Of a stretch of 64,000 bases of DNA, positions 1 through 30,147 are shown piece by piece. The translations under genes were made by a program, and so were the position numbers. The first letter of the stretch is position 1; every line of letters begins with the position of its first letter. The DNA comes from Neocallimastix lanati (nom. inval.) (Eukaryota > Neocallimastigomycota > Neocallimastigomycetes > Neocallimastigales > Neocallimastigaceae), in NCBI GenBank assembly GCA_016946835.1, contig JACVTC010000057.1:924501-988500 (forward strand), written 5' to 3'. Below the pieces are notes generated by a model. It was given only the letters and a program-made list of their open reading frames with translations, did not search any database and had not been told where the DNA came from.

Positions 1-37
<37 letters not shown>

Positions 38-476
38 TTCATAGTTGAAGATTATTGAACATTAATGATACTGTTTAGTTTATTATTCAATAAGATTATT
101 TATATATGAAACAATATCCAAATTCAAAAGTATTATTTATATCCTTTTAAATATATATTATTTATTAAAAGATATTAATTTATAAAACAATCCACTTTTT
201 TAATTATAATTCTATTAATTATACTTTTTTAGGTAAAACAATTTAAAAGTTGACCATTAATTCATTTTTAAGGATGAAATCTATATATAATATCAATTAT
301 AAAATTTTATTTGTTTTTTTATTCTGTAAATATGGGATGTTCTTATAAATAAATTAATTTACATTGAATATTTAAATGAAAAGTATTTTTAATTTATATT
401 TCAAGAATTTGATATGATTATAATATTATTATTAATTAATACTATCTTTCTTAAAAAATTGAAAAAGAAATTAATA

Positions 477-520
<44 letters not shown>

Positions 521-2153
521 TTATTGGTATGAAATTTTAATAATTTAGCTATATTATAATAATAATACTAATACTAATAATAATAATAATAATAATAAAA
601 GCATCGCACTTATGAATATTAAATTAAATTATTAATTATATAAAACATTATTTTATGTATAGTTTACATAAAATAACTCATTCAATATTAAAACTGTTAA
701 TTGTATGGTATAAATATCATTTGTTAACTGTATAATACAATTTAGCATAAAATACGTAATATAAAAAATAATTTCATATTTAGAAAATATTCGCAATAAT
801 GAAAAAACACTTATTCATTTAATTATATTATAATGCAAGAGAAATGCAATCAATAAAATAGTGATTTTATTCAAAATAGTATCTATAATGCATATACATA
901 TATAATATGTAAATATCATTTTTCTTGTAATAATAAAATATTCAAGAAATATATAAATAAAATGAATAAATATAAATTATGAAAAAGTAATTATAAAACA
1001 TTTAAATTTTTAAAAGGAAGAAATAAGAATATTAATGAAAAATTAATTGATTTCATATAATTAAAATTCTATTGAATAATTTTGTAGTAGCACAAGTTTA
1101 AAATTAGGCAAAGATAAGCCAAGATAGGTATCATATCTGTTAATTTATTTTTTGGAATTTATTTTTTGGAATATAAATTAAAATTATAGAAATTATAAAA
1201 AATTTTTAGAAAATTCACTTGTTTGATATATATATAAATAATATATTATAATATATTATAATATATTATAAAGTATATTGTGTTATTTTGTATTTATATA
1301 TGTTAATAATCTAAAAATTAAATATAATAAAAATTTATAAAAAAAAAAATTAAACTTTAATAAAAAGAATATACTACCTTTAATTAATGAAATTAATTAA
1401 AAAACAATTATATAATAATAATATAGTAATATGTTTTAATAAATAATAAATATTAAAAATTATATAAAAAAAATTGATATACCCAAATATAAAAATATAG
1501 AATTTAATATAATAAATGACTTAGAACTACATTTGCATTAAAAGAATTTTTTTCATTATGCTTTAAAAGAAAAAAAATTATCAATTATATATTATCTTTT
1601 TCTTTAATATTTTTTGCTTGCTTGAATTTATAAAAAAAAATAAAACATCAATAACAAAAAAAAAAAAAAAACATTAAATAAACTTCAAAACTAGATGTAA
1701 CATCTTTCATTAACCAAAACAGCATATATTAAAAAGCTAATATATTATAGGTATAAAAAGATTAATTTTCAATAATTTTATATAACCATATTAATTAAAC
1801 TGGATAAAAAATCATTTTACCTTTTTAAACCTAACGGTAATTAATAAATTAAATAAATTTTATTGGGCAAATAATAATAAATATAAATTATATTAATTTA
1901 TGAAAATCAATGTCAATCATTTAGTTATACAATGTGAAAATTATTGAGCAAATAAAATTATAAAAATTTTTATTTTTATTATAAAAAATAAATACATTAC
2001 TGAATATAATGTATTAATTTAACGTATCTCATAATTAATTAAAAATTAAATTGAAATATAAATCCATAATTATTAAAAAAAATATATATATATAATTATA
2101 TAAATAAATATACAAATAGTATGAAATATAATAAGTATAAATAAATACATTTG

Positions 2154-2195
<42 letters not shown>

Positions 2196-2863
2196 ATACA
2201 AATAATTTAAATACTTAACTTGTAATAATATATTATTTATATGATAATTTTTAAAAAAAAACTTTTACCGTCCCATAAAATTTTGAAATAAATCTCAAAT
2301 CTTTTTTTTAAAAAATAGTTTTTAATTATCATTTTTTATTTACATTAAAAGTAAAAGTATCTTATTTAACATAAACAATTTATGAATGAATGATACCATT
2401 ATACATGGAAGTCATGTCACTTTATTAAAGTTTTTCATTATTTGTAATTTTTTTTTGTTTAAAAAATTAGAGATATAAATAAATAAATAATACAATAAAT
2501 TAAATTAAAAATAAATATAATATCACTTTCATCTAATGTTTAAATATTATTAATTACATCAATAATTTTATAAATATATCATTTTAAATGTATTATTTTT
2601 CTTTCCTATTTATTTTATCAAGCTAATATTAAATAATTAAATATATTTATATATTATAAAGAAAAATAAATTATGTTTTTTTTTATTGTATATAATTTTA
2701 TATAATACATATTATATAGGATTATTAAATAAATATGATTAAATTATTTGGAATAAAATTGTAATATTATTAATAAATCATTATATAAACGGCAAGAGTT
2801 ATTTAATATTATAATTATTGATTTATATTTCATTTTAATAGACTTTAGATAATTAAAAAAAAA

Positions 2864-2903
<40 letters not shown>

Positions 2904-3609
2904 CTTTTTTTTTTTTTTTTTTTTTTTTCTAATTCTTAAAATACATACATTTTTTATTAAATATTATTATTTGTTATTATCAAACATAATCATTTTTATT
3001 TAAATGATATTATTGTATATGTCATTTTAAATTATCAAGTATCATGATTATTATTATTAATTATTAATTATTTATTATTAGTACTATTATTGTAATTATT
3101 ATTATTATTATTATTGTAACAATTACTATGATCATTAGGAATCATAAAATAAATCTTTCATCTATCAATTCAATTTATATTAAAAAACAATCAAAAGATA
3201 ATATTTAAATAAATTTTTAATAATCTACTTTGCTTTGTAGGTTATTTATTTTAATTGTTACTGTTATATTTTAATTTAATGTTAAATTATAATAATTATC
3301 ATTATTATAAAAATAAAGAGGTTAATTTAAAATTTTATTAATTTTTTTATTTTTATAAATTTCATATGTTTGTAATTAATTAACTCTTTGAAGTGTTTTT
3401 TTTTTTTTACTTTTTTTTTTTTTTTTAAGAAAAAAAAATGTTTTGCTTATTAATAATATTCTAATATAAAAACTTATATATATTAATTGCAATTATCTTA
3501 AAATGTACAACATTAAAAATATTTATATTATATTTCTATTAATTTTTTTTTAAAAAAAAAAAAAAATAATAATAATAATAGTAATAAATGATAAATGATA
3601 AATGATAAT

Positions 3610-3657
<48 letters not shown>

Positions 3658-3917
3658 TTATTACATTGTTTTTACAAACTGGTTTATAAATATTTGATAT
3701 TAATTATAATTCCTTTAAATTTATTTTTAATAGAAAATTAAAAAAAAAATAAAATAAAAAAAAAATAACAAATAACAAATAAAAGGATCAACAAACAGTT
3801 AACAGTAGTAATAATTATAAATTTAATATTATAAAGATAATAATAGAACAATTTCATATAAGTTTTATCTATACAAATTATATATTGTTTAATGTTTATA
3901 TATATTTTCTACATAAA

Positions 3918-3948
<31 letters not shown>

Positions 3949-4542
3949 GATATTTAATATTTATTTAATATTTAATAATAATCTATATGATAAATTAAAA
4001 TGATGTGGGACACTATTTCACATTTTTAATATATTAATATATTTAATAAATAATAAAAGTAAACAATTTTTATATTTTTAATATAAAACTTTTTTTTCTT
4101 TTTAAATATAAGTATATTGTAAAACATAATTTATTAAATAAATAAATAAATAATTATCATGTTTATATTAAATATAAAAAAAATAGAAAAAAAAATTTTT
4201 TTTTTTTTTTTTAAAATATAAATTCATTGTAAAATAATATTAAATAAAAAATTTTATACATTCATATTTATATTAAATTAGAATATTATTTTTCTAATTG
4301 TAAAATTATATATTTTTAATATATATATATATATATTTTTTTATTATTTTTTTCTTTTTTTTTTTTTATTGTTTTTAATATTATTATTATATTTACTTAT
4401 TAATATATATTTATTACATTTTAATATTTAATTCATTTATCTTTATCTTTATATTCAATATGATGACTATATATATATTTAATTTATTATTATTATATTA
4501 TTGCTATTATTATTATTATTTTTATTATTTTTATTATTATTA

Positions 4543-4577
<35 letters not shown>

Positions 4578-4611
4578 TAACCAATTTTTCTTAATTTATT
4601 CATTTTAATAA
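1..4611. other. AT-rich intergenic region, no gene seen
   Basis: I find no open reading frame with coding character on either strand. The stretch holds (ATT)n runs at about 1-38, 2866-2902 and 4500-4577, poly(A) or poly(T) runs at about 482-518, 2154-2192, 3614-3655 and 3921-3948, and a short three-copy AATATATTAT-type palindromic repeat near 1240-1275. It lies downstream of the HEAT-repeat gene stop at 4612, so it should contain that gene's 3' untranslated region; no single polyadenylation signal stands out in such AT-rich DNA. Confidence 0.6.
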
Positions 4612-13614
<9,003 letters not shown>

Positions 13615-13646
13615 TATTATTTAATAATATGTATTCATACATATAT

Positions 13647-13692
<46 letters not shown>

Positions 13693-13834
13693 AATAACAT
13701 AAAATTAAATTTAGTCGATATATTAATTTAGAAGTTACACAAAATTATTTTTACAAAATTTCAAAATATCTAATTAAAAATTTTTGAATAACTAACAATA
13801 AATTTAATGATTATTGCACTTTTTTAAAAAACAT

Positions 13835-13879
<45 letters not shown>

Positions 13880-14069
13880 CATAACATACAAATAAAAGAA
13901 ACATATAATTACGGATAAAATTAGCAATTAAGCATAATAATTTATAATTATAATAATTATTATTATCATTATAGTAATAATTTTAATAGTGCTTTTTTAT
14001 TTAATATTATAATTTTATTTTTTATTAATTTAATTTATATGTAAATATTATTTCATTAATTTATCTATT
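13615..14069. other. Intergenic spacer between MLH3 and the HEAT-repeat gene
   Basis: 455 bp containing two poly(A) tracts (about 13650-13689 and 13837-13878) and AT-rich sequence. Both flanking genes are on the minus strand, so it contains the MLH3 3' end and the promoter of the HEAT-repeat gene. No clear TATA box can be distinguished in this composition. Confidence 0.55.
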
Positions 14070-20350
<6,281 letters not shown>

Positions 20351-20962
20351 TTAATTATAAATTTAATTTTCATAAAAAAAATTTTTTTGAAACATTAATA
20401 TATTTTACTATTAAAATTTATTAAAAAAAAAATAAAATAAAAATAATTGAAATAATTTCTTTTTTTTTTTAATGCATATAAATAAATGGAATACAGTATT
20501 ATTTATTTATTATATATAACTACTGAAAAATATTATGTGTAAAAAAAGGAATTAGTAATAAATAATTAAAATTCATTTAAAGTTCAATTATTTCCAATAA
20601 ATTTCTCAGTTTTTTTCTTTTTTTTTTTTTTATCAATTTAATTTTTTAAATTTTAATATTAATATAAATTAAAACTGATAAAGAAAAGTAAAAAATTTTT
20701 ATTAATTTTTTTTTAAATTTTTTAATTTATTTCTCAATTAAACTTTTAAAGTTTTTTCAGAAGTATAATTATTTATAATTATTATTAAAACATTTAAATA
20801 TTATATATATAATAAATTAAGTTATTATAATAAATATATATATAATTCTTATTTTTCTTCGGTTTTTATTTTTTCCTTTTTTTATAAACAAATTCGATAT
20901 TTTTATAATATAGATTATTAATTAAAAGTCTTATAATAATATAAATATTTTATATAAAAAAA
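20351..20962. promoter_or_regulatory. Shared divergent promoter region of MLH3 and the 4-TM gene
   Basis: The start codons of MLH3 (minus, 20350) and the membrane-protein gene (plus, 20963) are 612 bp apart and point away from each other, so this interval must contain both promoters. It is AT-rich with poly(T)/poly(A) tracts. Several TATA-like strings occur but none can be singled out. The assignment rests on geometry only. Confidence 0.5.
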
Positions 20963-23276
<2,314 letters not shown>

Positions 23277-24164
23277 AAAATAGAAAAGTGAGTTAGATCA
23301 ATATATTAGCATCATAATAGAATATGTAAATGGCATTAAATTATACAAAATTTTACAAATATAAATTCAGAATAAAGTTCATTTTTGAATGATTACTTTT
23401 TTTATACAAGCAATAAATAAAAAAAGGGACATAAAAATAATTATTATTATTATATAATATTTCTTTATTATTAATATAAATGTATTCTTTATTCTTCTTA
23501 TAAAATGTATAGATTTATATTTAATATAATATTTTACTTTGATATTTTAGAATTATTATTCATTAATTATCTATTATAACTAGTGGATAAATAACTAATT
23601 TAAAAAGAAATTATTAATAAATAATATTTAGCATGTATTATATATTACATGATATAATGTTAAATAAAAAATTATAAAATTATAATTAAATATATTCATT
23701 GATGAATAGAAAATAAAAATCCTAAAACATTAATACATTCAAAAGTCATCATAAATATATATAATGAAAGCTTTTTTTTTATCAAAAAAAATTTATTGCT
23801 GTAAATATATTAAAAACTGAAATATCATCATAAATGATCATAGTTTTGTAAATATCATATCCCAATAATTCTACTTTTAGTTTTAATCAATTAGTTCTAT
23901 AGATTATGTTATAGTTTTTGTAATTAAGAGTTGGAAAATTATCACAATGTGATAAATTTAAAGTAGTAAACGAAGCCTTATTATCTATAATTCCACATCA
24001 TTCATCATTTTCAACCCTAGTAAAACATAATATATTTTTTTATATATATGATTTACATTTTAATTAATATAAATATATAAAAATTAAGATATAAAATGTA
24101 AAATAAAAAAAAAAAAAAAAAATGTCAATTTATGTGTTATTAGCAATGTATTTTTAATTTAAAT
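23277..24164. other. AT-rich intergenic region, no gene seen
   Basis: Downstream of the 4-TM gene and upstream of LINE copy A. No reading frame with coding character is visible; there are short A and T runs only. Confidence 0.55.
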
Positions 24165-24378
24165 TTCTAAAACATTTTTTTTTTTTTTTTTTTAACGGCA
24201 GCAAACTTATTTCATCTTTATTAATTAAATATTTGATAAAATACATGTAATAAAATAATAAAAAAAAAAAAAAAAAGATAAAAAAAATTAACAAAAAATA
24301 AAACACAAAATAAAATAAAATAATGGTATAATATATTCTAGTTTCATTTAATTAATATTTGTAAGACTTCACAAGGGC

Positions 24379-24402
24379 ATTATTATACTGAAGTATAATA
24401 AT
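24379..24402 (-). other. Conserved 3'-UTR hairpin of LINE copy A
   Basis: ATTATTATAC, a 4-nt loop, then the exact complement: a perfect 10-bp stem. The same hairpin is present in copy C at 60117-60140. Confidence 0.8.
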
Positions 24403-24559
24403 TAATTTTGACTTCGCAATGTTAATCCTAATTTTAAGATACAAAATTATGATCTTCATTGATTGCGCTAGCCCTGCTAGCCTGTCTTACTGTTTCTTCA
24501 GCATTGACGCTCTTGATAGTAGTAGTACGATTCAATTTGAACCTATTGAACAAAGACCA

Positions 24560-27270
24560 TTACTGGCCAATAGCAATAGGTATAATCGATTGGAGAAGTG
24601 CCGCAGTAACCACTAAGAACGGAATATCAGAATAAGCACCTGATTTCATCTGGCACTTAAATAGATCCTTCCATTCCCTTGTATTGTTATTAATACTTCG
24701 ACCTCCAAGAAGGAAATTAAACACTTTTTCACACACACTAGAATCAATATACACATTATTTTCAATAGTATTACTAACATTACTAAAAATACTATTACTA
24801 ATATTACTATAACTATTATTACTATTACTATTATTACTATTACTATCATTACTATTACTATTATTACTATTACTATTATCATTATTACTATTAACAATAT
24901 CATTTGTTAGGTTGCCACGGTAAAAAGTATTATATAAAAATAAAATTTTATCATTAACTTTACTACGAATATGATTGAAAAAAGGACAATCAATTAACCA
25001 ATGACTTATCCATTGTTTATTACTTTTACAATAGGGACAAAAATTAGGACACATTTGATCTATTATTTTTGCAGCTTTAGCAATTCTAGCATCTAATCTA
25101 TATCCGCTTCTTGCTCTCAATAGCCAATAGAAACCATATGAAAGATCAGGATATTCATAACAAAGTTTAATAAATTTTGATGTTTCTTCGAATTTGTTTT
25201 TGTCATAAAACTCAGCTTTAATAGAATTGATTTTCATATCTCTTTTCCAATAAAAATCCTTGATTTTATTATCGTTATTACCTCTTTTCTCTAGTTTACG
25301 TTTAAGAGTTCTACTTTCTTTCGTCCATGTATATTTTCTAGATTTTGGAATATTATTAACTAAATAGGAAATAATACAATTTGAATCTTTCCATTTATCA
25401 AAACATTTGACTTGAGACAAAGCACACTTAGCTGACAATGGAGGAATATTTAAATCTTTTGAAATAGAATATACATTAATAAAAGATTTGGCTTTTTGTA
25501 AACCTGCAACCCATCTTAATCCTTTATTAATTAATTTCTGAGTATTATTTGTTCTCGCTTTATTTGAACCAAGTAAAGGCGCAAAGTAAGAGACTTTACT
25601 AAGTACATAAGAGTTAATTATAATCTTCTTAAATGGAATAGGAATTTTGGAATTTGAAAGAAATTTACTGACAGAAAAGAGAGCTTTAGTAACTTTAGAG
25701 TTAAGTAATTTAATAATAGGGTTCAACGATAAGCTTTTATCAAATGGTATACCTAAGTAGGTATAACATTTAGTTATTGGGATTGGTTGACCAGCAAGAT
25801 AAAAAGTAGGATCTCTTTTATTTTGAAAAAGAGATGTGTCTGGTCGAATCACCATCGTAGCACACTTGTTAATTCCAAATTTATCATATTAAATTTAGCC
25901 TATTAATTTACCTTCTTAAGCATTTTTTTTAACTTAGTTCTTGACGGTGCGCATGGAATAATATCATCTGCAAAGAGTCCACTACAACATCTAAATTCGC
26001 CTAAAGGAATTCCAAGTTCTGAAAAATCATTAAAAATGTCATTAATAAAAAAATTGAAAAGAATTGGTGATAGTGAGCAACCTTGTCTAACTCCTTTCAT
26101 AATATTAAAAGATTCCGAATATTGATCATCAATTTTAACATTGGCTTTGGAAGTCAAATATAGATTTTTTATAAATTGATAACATTTACCTCTAATACCT
26201 AAAGCATCTAATTTATATAAAATATTACCTATTGGAACAGAATCATATGCCTTTTTTAAATCTAGAAAAGCAAGGTAAGTTTCTTTATTATCATTTTTAC
26301 GCCTTTGACAAATTTCTCGAATTGAAATAAATAAACTAACACATTCTTCTTTTGTACGAAATCCAAATTGCTCTGGCCTAATAAAATTATTTTAAAGTCC
26401 ATATTCTGAAATTCTTTTGGAGACTATTTTCGAAATGAGTTTAATACCATTGTTAATCAGAAAGATACCTCGATAATTGTCACAATCAGATAGATCATCT
26501 CCTTTTTTAGGAATAGATATAATACTTGCTTCATTCCAAGTACTAGGAAATTCTCCATTCCAAATTCTTGAGTATATCTTCTGTAAGCAATTTAAACCAG
26601 AAGAAGAATTATTTACTGAATTTTCGTCATCCGGAGGAATTAAAGCTTTATAAAATTCAATAGGAATTCCATCCTGGCATGAAGTTTTATAATTTGGAGT
26701 AGCTAAAATAGCTTCTTTAATTTCTTCTATACTGATGTCTTGATTTATATCCCATTCATTGTGTTTCGTATACCTAATTGTACCATTGGAAAATTTATTA
26801 GACCATTCGATTAATGCACTATTGATATCAGAATGGCTTGATGCAAGTTTTTTATAGTGATTGTGCCATACTTCTAACTGTTCTTTAGTAGAAATAGCTA
26901 GTTTACCATTTTTGTCCTTTACTGGAGAATTTGACATATTTTTAAATTTATCTACTTTTGCTGTAGTTTTAAGCCATTTCCAAGCTTTCTTTGGGTTATG
27001 AGATTTCATATATTCACATCCTGTATTGATCCAATGTTGGTATTCAGTTTTCCTATAAATATTACACATATCATGAATAATTTTGCACGTTTTATTATAT
27101 TTTTCAATTAATTCTTCAAATTCATGATAAGAACCTCTTCTTTTAATGGTTTTATATAATTTCATTTTGAGTTTTTGCAAATTAAATATTTTCTGAGACA
27201 TATGAAAAAAAGATTTTCTAACTACTGATATTGACATGATATTAAGTTCCTTAGCAATATTGAATGAAGT
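24560..27270 (-). pseudogene. Reverse transcriptase ORF of LINE copy A, interrupted
   Basis: Three blocks on the minus strand: 27237-26392 (with open frame up to the truncation), 26391-25903 and 25855-24560. Visible motifs of a LINE reverse transcriptase are DGIPIEFYKA, PKKGDDLSDCDNYRG, PEQFGFRTKEE, FLDLKKAYDSVP, VRQGCSLSPILFN and LFADDI (the catalytic Asp pair), then a thumb/connection region and CPYC...HWLIDC, a zinc knuckle. Breaks: an in-frame TAA at 26392, nonsense codons plus a frameshift at about 25875-25905, and a TAA at 24560 where copy C reads CAA and continues for about 50 residues. The element is therefore not expected to be autonomous. A Ser/Asn-rich low-complexity insert lies between about 24730 and 24910. 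Confidence 0.85.
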
Positions 27271-27284
27271 TGATTCTAAAACAT

Positions 27285-27904
27285 CAAATTTTCACTTTCA
27301 ACTAATATGTTTTCTTATACTTAAATATCCTATTTCAATATCTAAGAATATTAAAATTATTATCGTTAAATGATGTTAGGATTTACTAACTTTGTATTAA
27401 TAATAATTTTTTCTTTTTTTTAGAGTTTATTAAAAAAAATTATATTTTATAATAATTTTATATTGTTTTTTATTAAATTTATAAAAATAATATGAAATTG
27501 AAAAAAAAATATGTTTTTTAAAAAAATATAATTAGTATAATTATTAGAATACTTATAGGTATATTCAAAATAATTATTTTTATTTATTAAAATTTAATTA
27601 ATAATTAAAATAATATTAAAAGAAACTAATATATCCATTCATTAATATTATAATAATAAAGATAATTAATTGTTCCTAAATAAATCTGATTCATTATAGT
27701 TTAATTTTAAAAATAAAAAGTTGTATATATTGTAAATAATATAAAAAAAAAAAAAATTGATAATAAACTACTGTACTAATAATAGATTTACTGTATTAAT
27801 AATAAATTTATTAAGATAAATTAATAAATTTTTTAAAATTTATAATAGTTTTCCATCAAATACTCAGAAAAATTTTATTAAAGAATCCGAAACTAAGTTA
27901 ATCA
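27285..27904. other. AT-rich intergenic region, no gene seen
   Basis: No coding character on either strand. Composition drops back to very AT-rich immediately beyond the putative 5' target-site duplication of LINE copy A. Confidence 0.5.
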
Positions 27905-28017
27905 AAAGGTTTTATTCCTTCAGATGATTTTTATTCAAAATTTTTCAATAAGAAGAGAAAATATTTAAATGATTCTATTTATGATGAATTGAGAAATAGA
28001 ATTAGAAAAGAAACATA
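27905..28017 (+). pseudogene. Short coding-like remnant of unknown origin
   Basis: A frame starting just after a stop reads KGFIPSDDFYSKFFNKKRK and continues LNDSIYDELRNRIRKET to a stop at 28015-28017. Codon usage looks protein-like, but there is no start codon and the sequence upstream reads on in another frame. I do not recognise it. It could be an old gene fragment or chance. Confidence 0.3.
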
Positions 28018-28024
28018 GAAAATA

Positions 28025-28061
<37 letters not shown>

Positions 28062-28103
28062 AGAGCATCCATAAAAAAATAGATTATTCTTATAATACTA
28101 TCT

Positions 28104-28243
28104 GATAATAAATGTGAATCTAAGAAAGATGAAATATATATTAGCAGGCATAATTATTGTTGTATCATATATTGTTTAATTATGGTTCTTCTGGTCCTTA
28201 TTGTTTTGCTAGATGTCAATCAAAATACGGAAAATATTGTTAA
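28104..28243 (+). pseudogene. Degenerate chitin-binding (CBM18/hevein-like) domain fragment
   Basis: Read in one frame, 28104-28178 gives DNKCESKKDEIYISRHNYCC, and after a frame change 28178-28243 gives NYGSSGPYCFARCQSKYGKYC followed by a stop. The Cys spacing and the YG...YC..CQSKYGK.C pattern match the second half of a hevein-like CBM18 module, with the KC...CC part in the first frame. The frameshift and the missing surrounding gene indicate a pseudogene. CBM18 modules are common in chitin- and plant-wall-associated proteins of anaerobic fungi, which fits the proposed host. Confidence 0.45.
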
Positions 28244-28379
28244 TTATTAATATAGAATAATAAATATCTTAATATTTAGCAAAAAAAAAAAGTTCATAAA
28301 AATGATTTTATTAAATTTAAATAATAAAATAAAGTATAAAACTCTATCACATCTTCATTTATATTTTTCTATATTTTAG

Positions 28380-28830
28380 AGTTGATATCATAATTTCAAA
28401 ATATCTCTAACCTTTATCATATGTATTTTTACATAGACTTTTTCTTTTTTTATTACTATTACCTTTAAAGAGTCTATTATATTAATTTTGTCTAAATTTG
28501 TTTCAATACTAATGACAGTCTAATGAAATAATAAATGTTTATCAACGTCAACTTTTTTGGTATAAACAACTTTTTTGGTTTAATGTTTCAATAATTTCCT
28601 TTTCCACATTATTATTTACATATATTCATAAAGTTACGAAATTTCTATATTTTCATTTTCACTTTCCAAATTTATATCTTGGTAATCATTTTCTCTCTAT
28701 AATATATATCTTAACCCTTATTTATATCAACAAAATATTTTTTATTACGTAAAAGTCTATATCCTGCCATTTCATTCTTATCGGCTATATAATAATTTTC
28801 AGTTTAAACATCCAAAAAATGTAATAGTTA
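28380..28830 (-). pseudogene. Decayed coding remnant, unknown family
   Basis: On the minus strand, short stretches read like protein (for example ENYYIADKNEMAGYRLLRNKK followed by a few residues and a stop), with higher complexity than neighbouring DNA but many stops and frame changes. No family is recognised. It is probably an old gene or transposon relic. Confidence 0.3.
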
Positions 28831-30147
28831 TTAAATAATTTATTTTGTATTTTGTTAAAAATCTCAATATTTGTTTATTTATTAACTTTATTTATTTGAA
28901 GCAAAAGGCTTATTTTTTAAGAATACATAATTTAATGTTATTTATACATACAAAATACATTTGATGGATCATACATATTTTAATACATTAAATACATGTT
29001 TTAATATTAACTATATAAAAGAGGCTTATAAAAATAAATTTTTAAAACTATATTCATATCTTTTAAAAATCAAGTTTTTTAGAAAAAAAAAAAAAAATAA
29101 TGATAATAATAATTTATTATTTATATATATATAGTTTTATTTTTTAATACTTTTTTCAATTTTATTGTTAAGTATTAATAAAAATAATAAAACATAAATA
29201 TTAATGAATTAATAATTATCAAATAATGCTTTTAAAAATAGGTATCTTTGTAGATATCTGTTTAAATATAAAAAAAAAAAATAATAATAATAATAAATTA
29301 TATATATATATAAACAATAAATTTATAAATAATAATATAAACAATAATTGTTAGAATATGTGAAATATATGAAAAATAAGTTTCAAATGTATCGAAACCT
29401 ATTATAATTAAAGAATAAACAAGCCACAAAATATTAATATAAACATTTAATTTAGAATAATTAAGTACTAATAATTCTTTACCATAAAATATAAAAAGTT
29501 AACATAATTATTAGCTATAAAATCCTGACTCTTAGCAATATTAATATTATTAATGATATAAGTAGTAATAAAAAAAAAAAACAGTAATAATTATATCTCA
29601 TCATTAATAATAATAAATATGATGATGAATATAAATAAATGATATCAAAATTCAGTTGTACAAAAATATAATTAATTAATAATAAAATTTATTCCAAAAA
29701 ATAAAAAAAATAAAAATAAAAATAAAAATAAAAATAAAAATAAAAAAAAAATAAACTATTAAATCATTTTAATCATTATTGATTTAAATTAGTATCAAAG
29801 TCTTTAAATATATCTTTAAAATTAAATATTTACTAAAATATTAATTTAAGCATTATTTTCACAAAAGTATTAAAAAAAAAAATCTTTAAAATTAAATAAA
29901 GAATAAAGATAAAAAAAAAAAAAAAATTAAAAATAAAAAATTAAAGTATAAATTAAAACATTTTAATTATTGAATTAGGTTAGTTTGAAGTTTTTAATTT
30001 TTATTTTTTATTTGTTTATTTTTTTTTTTATTTTTATTCAATAATTTATGACATACGCCACTTTGTAAAATCTAACTCTTTGTAGTAACCTAATCCTATG
30101 AAATTAAAAAAAAATAAAAAAAAATAAAAATAGTAATAACAAATATC
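28831..30147. other. AT-rich intergenic region, no gene seen
   Basis: Simple AT-rich DNA with A runs and short AAAAT and AAT repeats (for example about 29709-29748). No supported feature. Confidence 0.5.

Larger units (their letters stand above)
24176..27273 (-). mobile_element. LINE copy A: 5'-truncated non-LTR retrotransposon
   Basis: A ~3.1-kb element on the minus strand with higher G+C than its surroundings. It ends in poly(A) (poly(T) at 24176-24193 on the plus strand) after ACTTTGCTGCCGTT-like sequence, which is also the end of copy C. It encodes a reverse transcriptase and a C-terminal zinc knuckle. The 5' end is truncated inside the region before the reverse transcriptase, so no endonuclease or ORF1 is visible. 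TTCTAAAACAT occurs at 24165-24175 next to the tail and again at 27274-27284 next to the 5' end, a plausible 11-bp target-site duplication. Confidence 0.85.
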
